Assembly: GCA_022013615.1 (NCBI GenBank)
Contig: JAKLQB010000467.1
Coordinates: forward strand, 1-8,039
From: Desulfobacterales bacterium
GTDB taxonomy: Bacteria; Desulfobacterota; DSM-4660; Desulfatiglandales; Desulfatiglandaceae
Direction: 5' to 3'
Length of the DNA: 8,039 bases
Numbering within the stretch: position 1 is the stretch's first letter; each line of letters begins with the position of its first letter. The translations under genes were made by a program, and so were the position numbers. Shown here piece after piece: positions 5,378-8,039 of the stretch. The notes beneath the pieces are model-generated. The model worked only from the letters and a program-made list of their open reading frames with translations, searched no databases and was not told the origin of the DNA.

Positions 5378-7489
5378 CTATTGTTTTTCCCTCAGCATAT
5401 TGAGCTTATAATAGACATGGCCTAAACTCATGAGTGCCTCATGTGTACCCTGTTCCACGATTCGGCCGTGGTGCATGACCAGGATACGATCCGCATTTCT
5501 AATGGTGGAAAGCCTGTGGGCCACAATGAGTGTTGTTCTCCTGGCAGCCATCTGTGAAATAGCCTTTTGGATGAGACGTTCTGTTTCCGGATCGACATTT
5601 GAAGTGGCCTCGTCAAGGATGAGTACTCGAGGGTTGGCTGCCAGGGCCCTGGCAAAGGACAAAAGCTGCCGTTCCCCGGCTGAAAGGGTGTATCCCCCTT
5701 CCCCGATATCCTGCTGAAAACCGTTGGGGAGCCTCTCAATAAAGGAAAGCGCATTGGCCTCCCTTGCTGCTGATTCAAGTGATTTTACATCTATATCTTT
5801 GCGGCCTAAAGATATATTCTCCCCCAGGTTTCCTGAAAAAATAAAGACATCCTGCATGACAAGGCTGATATTCTTTCGGAGTTCGCTTTTTGACCATTTT
5901 CTGAGATCCACACCATCCAGAAACACTGCCCCCTCATCCGGATCGTAGAATCGTTCGGCCAGGTTCACCAATGTGGTTTTGCCCGACCCTGTGGCCCCTA
6001 CAATGGCAACCGTTTCCCCCGGCTTCACCTCAAAAGATATATCATGGAGCACTGGATTGGCCTTCTCATAGGCAAACGATATATGTTTGAAAGTAAGTCG
6101 CCCTTTCACTTTTGGCGGGGCTACGGGATGTTCAGGGTCCGGGATCTCTTCTTTGGAATCCATAAACTCAAAAATACGTTCGGTTGAGGCCATGGCCGAC
6201 TGCATGATGTTGTACTTTTCAGATATGTCCCGGATGGGCTTGAAGAACATCTGGATATAACCGATAAATGCAACCAGTGACCCCAGGGAAAGCTGGTCCG
6301 AGATAACTTTTCCGCCCCCATACCAGATAATCAGGGCAACGGCAAATGAAGAGAATAGTTCCATGACCGGCATAAAGATGGCGAACACGCGAATCTGCTT
6401 CATGCCGGCAAGATAATTTTCATGATTAATGCGGGCAAAAGCATCCATCTGGAATTTTTCCCTTGCAAAGAGCTGAATCACACGCATCCCAGTAATGCGC
6501 TCCTGAAGAAAGGCATTTATTTTTGCGACCGTGGCTCGAAGCTCCCTGAAAGCCTCTCTCGCCAGTGTGCTGAAAAGTAATGTGAGTCCAAAGATGAATG
6601 GAAGGAGGACAAAGGAAACCAGGGCCAGGCGCCAGTTGAGGTAGAGGAGGACCGCAAGGATACCTATTAAGAGAAAAAAGTCCTTGAAGACCGTAATGAA
6701 GACTGATCGGAACATTTCGTTGAGGTTTTCGATATCATTTGTCACACGAGTGACTAAGCGACCTACAGGATGTCGCTCGAAGAAACGCACTGCTTGAGAT
6801 TGCATTCTCCGGAAGAGCTTGAGACGAATATCCTGCATCATATGCTGACCAGTGAATTCCAGGAGGTAGTATTCTCCATAACTGAGCACGAACGCGAAGA
6901 CAAGGAAAAGGATTAATATGAGGGATACCAGCGCCACGCCTCGCACATCAGCGATTCTGATCTTAAGGATATTCTTCTTTGGAAAACTGTTGAGCAGCTC
7001 GTATGGGATCAGTTTGGAGCCGTCATCAAGTTCATGAATGGCTTTTATTTTTTTTTCCAGTATACCTTCTGCCTCTACTTCAGATCCGATCCTGTATAAC
7101 CGCTCCGACGTGAGGATTTTCCTGGTCTTGTAGTCATGGAGATCAGCGGGGTCCAGGTTTTTCAGATTCAGGTTGTCAATGAAACACTGAGACCTGTCCT
7201 TGCTTTTCCGCAGTAAATGGCCATACTTTTTCATGAGGACTTTGGCCTCACTACCCTTTAATCCGCCTATATCCAGACGGTACCAGGAAGAGAGGACGTA
7301 CCTGTCAATGGCAATCTTGGTTAGATAGGGAATAGCCAGTTCAAAAAGAGTGATCAGGATGGTAAGGAAAAGGGCCGTTAAAACTGTTTTTCTGTAAGGA
7401 AAAGCATATTTCGACAGTCTCTTCAGCAGCGTGAAGTTATAGGGCTTCCCTAATTGCCCTTCCTCCATGTATCCGTATTCCCCAAACAT
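5378..7489 (-). CDS. ABC exporter subunit, fused membrane and ATPase domains (catalytic-site half of a heterodimer)
   Basis: A 703-residue type IV ABC exporter half-transporter of the inner membrane. Membrane segments appear near 36-60, 184-206, 262-285, 286-308, 368-390 and 400-416, the ATPase domain from about 460. The ATPase has A-loop Tyr474, Walker A GATGSGKT (498-505), Q-loop Gln546, Walker B LILDE with catalytic Glu627, and H-loop His658. The signature is LSAGE (602-606) instead of LSGGQ. Between the first two membrane segments is a highly charged insertion of about 115 residues (66-180), unlike the short loop of MsbA-type exporters but reminiscent of the extracellular domain of Bacillus BmrD. 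The length (703 against about 580-600) comes from this insertion. AGGAG sits 10 bases before the ATG, inside the end of the upstream partner gene. Cargo (drug, lipid or peptide) is unknown. Confidence 0.93.
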   Translation of the reverse strand: MFGEYGYMEEGQLGKPYNFTLLKRLSKYAFPYRKTVLTALFLTILITLFELAIPYLTKIAIDRYVLSSWYRLDIGGLKGSEAKVLMKKYGHLLRKSKDRSQCFIDNLNLKNLDPADLHDYKTRKILTSERLYRIGSEVEAEGILEKKIKAIHELDDGSKLIPYELLNSFPKKNILKIRIADVRGVALVSLILILFLVFAFVLSYGEYYLLEFTGQHMMQDIRLKLFRRMQSQAVRFFERHPVGRLVTRVTNDIENLNEMFRSVFITVFKDFFLLIGILAVLLYLNWRLALVSFVLLPFIFGLTLLFSTLAREAFRELRATVAKINAFLQERITGMRVIQLFAREKFQMDAFARINHENYLAGMKQIRVFAIFMPVMELFSSFAVALIIWYGGGKVISDQLSLGSLVAFIGYIQMFFKPIRDISEKYNIMQSAMASTERIFEFMDSKEEIPDPEHPVAPPKVKGRLTFKHISFAYEKANPVLHDISFEVKPGETVAIVGATGSGKTTLVNLAERFYDPDEGAVFLDGVDLRKWSKSELRKNISLVMQDVFIFSGNLGENISLGRKDIDVKSLESAAREANALSFIERLPNGFQQDIGEGGYTLSAGERQLLSFARALAANPRVLILDEATSNVDPETERLIQKAISQMAARRTTLIVAHRLSTIRNADRILVMHHGRIVEQGTHEALMSLGHVYYKLNMLREKQ

Positions 7490-7494
7490 AAAAC

Positions 7495-8039
7495 TTAGGC
7501 TCCTATCTCTAATTCCTCTGCGATAACCTGCTTTTCATAGAGGGTTGTGTATATTCCACCCTTTTTAAGAAGATTTTCGTGGGTCCCCAGTTCCACAAGT
7601 TCACCACGCTCAAGCACGGCAATCCGTTCTGCCCGACTGATTGTAGAAATCCTGTGGGAGACAATCAGGTTGGTTTTGTTTTGTCTCAAACCAAGAACCT
7701 GGTTCAGGATTCTTTCTTCAGTACGCGTATCCACCATGGAGAGGGCATCATCCAAGATCAGAATGGGCGGATCCAGTATCAGGGCCCGGGCAATAGTCAG
7801 TCGTTGCCTTTGGCCCCCTGAGAGCGTGATTCCCCGTTCCCCAAGGAATGTGTCCAATCCTTTTTCAAGATTTTTTATGTCTTCAAAGATATCGGCGGCA
7901 CGCAAAACCGTCTCCAGGTGGTCCTGGGATACACCGGTCCTGCCGAACAGGACATTGTTACGGATAGTATCAGAAAAGATAAAGACCTCCTGGGTGACAA
8001 AGCCGATGTTTTTCCTCAACGCTTGCAGGGGGATTTGCC
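7495..8039 (-). CDS. ABC exporter partner subunit, C-terminal ATPase part (cut by window edge)
   Basis: Only the last 180 or so residues are in the window; the frame is open to base 8037 (QIPLQALRKNIGFV precedes the first in-window TTG at 8019, which is not a start). Visible are the Q-loop in VTQEVFIF, a canonical LSGGQRQRL signature (7810-7824), Walker B LILDD with Asp where the catalytic Glu should be (codon 7747-7749), the D-loop SMVD, and H-loop SHRIST. Walker A lies outside. The stop is 5 bases before the ATG of the 703-residue subunit, so the two are co-translated. Asp here plus LSAGE in the partner puts both defects in the same ATP site, the arrangement of TM287/288-, BmrCD- and TmrAB-type heterodimers. 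This gene is first of the pair; whether the operon extends further upstream cannot be seen. Confidence 0.93.
   Translation of the reverse strand, partial: QIPLQALRKNIGFVTQEVFIFSDTIRNNVLFGRTGVSQDHLETVLRAADIFEDIKNLEKGLDTFLGERGITLSGGQRQRLTIARALILDPPILILDDALSMVDTRTEERILNQVLGLRQNKTNLIVSHRISTISRAERIAVLERGELVELGTHENLLKKGGIYTTLYEKQVIAEELEIGA

Overview
The window looks like bacterial chromosome. I see no phage, IS, CRISPR, tRNA or rRNA signal. The gene set is a lysine 2,3-aminomutase, a speD-speE polyamine pair, a CoA-binding NDP-forming acyl-CoA synthetase alpha-type protein and a two-subunit ABC exporter. This mix would suit an anaerobic Gram-negative such as a Desulfobacterota (delta-proteobacterial) lineage. 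That is an inference from gene content, not from a marker gene, and it is weak.

Layout. Minus strand, 55-1377: radical-SAM lysine 2,3-aminomutase with an extra N-terminal stretch and no C-terminal zinc-site tail. 1378-2025: no intact gene, but it holds the probable kamA leader and promoter and, on the plus strand, a decayed piece (about 1570-1764) of a conserved membrane protein family. Minus strand, 2026-3370: speE and speD. They overlap by 17 bases and are transcribed speD first from a good sigma70-like promoter at 3498-3526. 3404-3829: an AT-rich divergent intergenic region rich in short palindromes and repeats. Plus strand, 3830-5332: the acyl-CoA synthetase alpha-type protein. It converges on the minus-strand ABC exporter operon: the 703-residue subunit at 5378-7489 and the C-terminal part of its partner at 7495-8039, which runs off the window.

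How the genes work together. SpeD makes decarboxylated S-adenosylmethionine and SpeE uses it to aminopropylate putrescine to spermidine. No putrescine-forming enzyme is in the window. KamA makes (S)-beta-lysine from lysine; it lies downstream of speE on the same strand but has its own leader and ribosome binding site. The ABC pair shows the reciprocal motif defects of a heterodimeric exporter with one degenerate and one competent ATP site. The acyl-CoA synthetase carries the phospho-histidine but lacks the ATP-grasp half, so it needs a partner encoded elsewhere.

I do not see a clearly new biological system. The items most worth a second look are the zinc-site-less KamA with its translated N-terminal extension, the membrane-protein remnant, the repeat-rich divergent control region with an overlapping mini-ORF, and the extracytoplasmic insertion in the ABC subunit.
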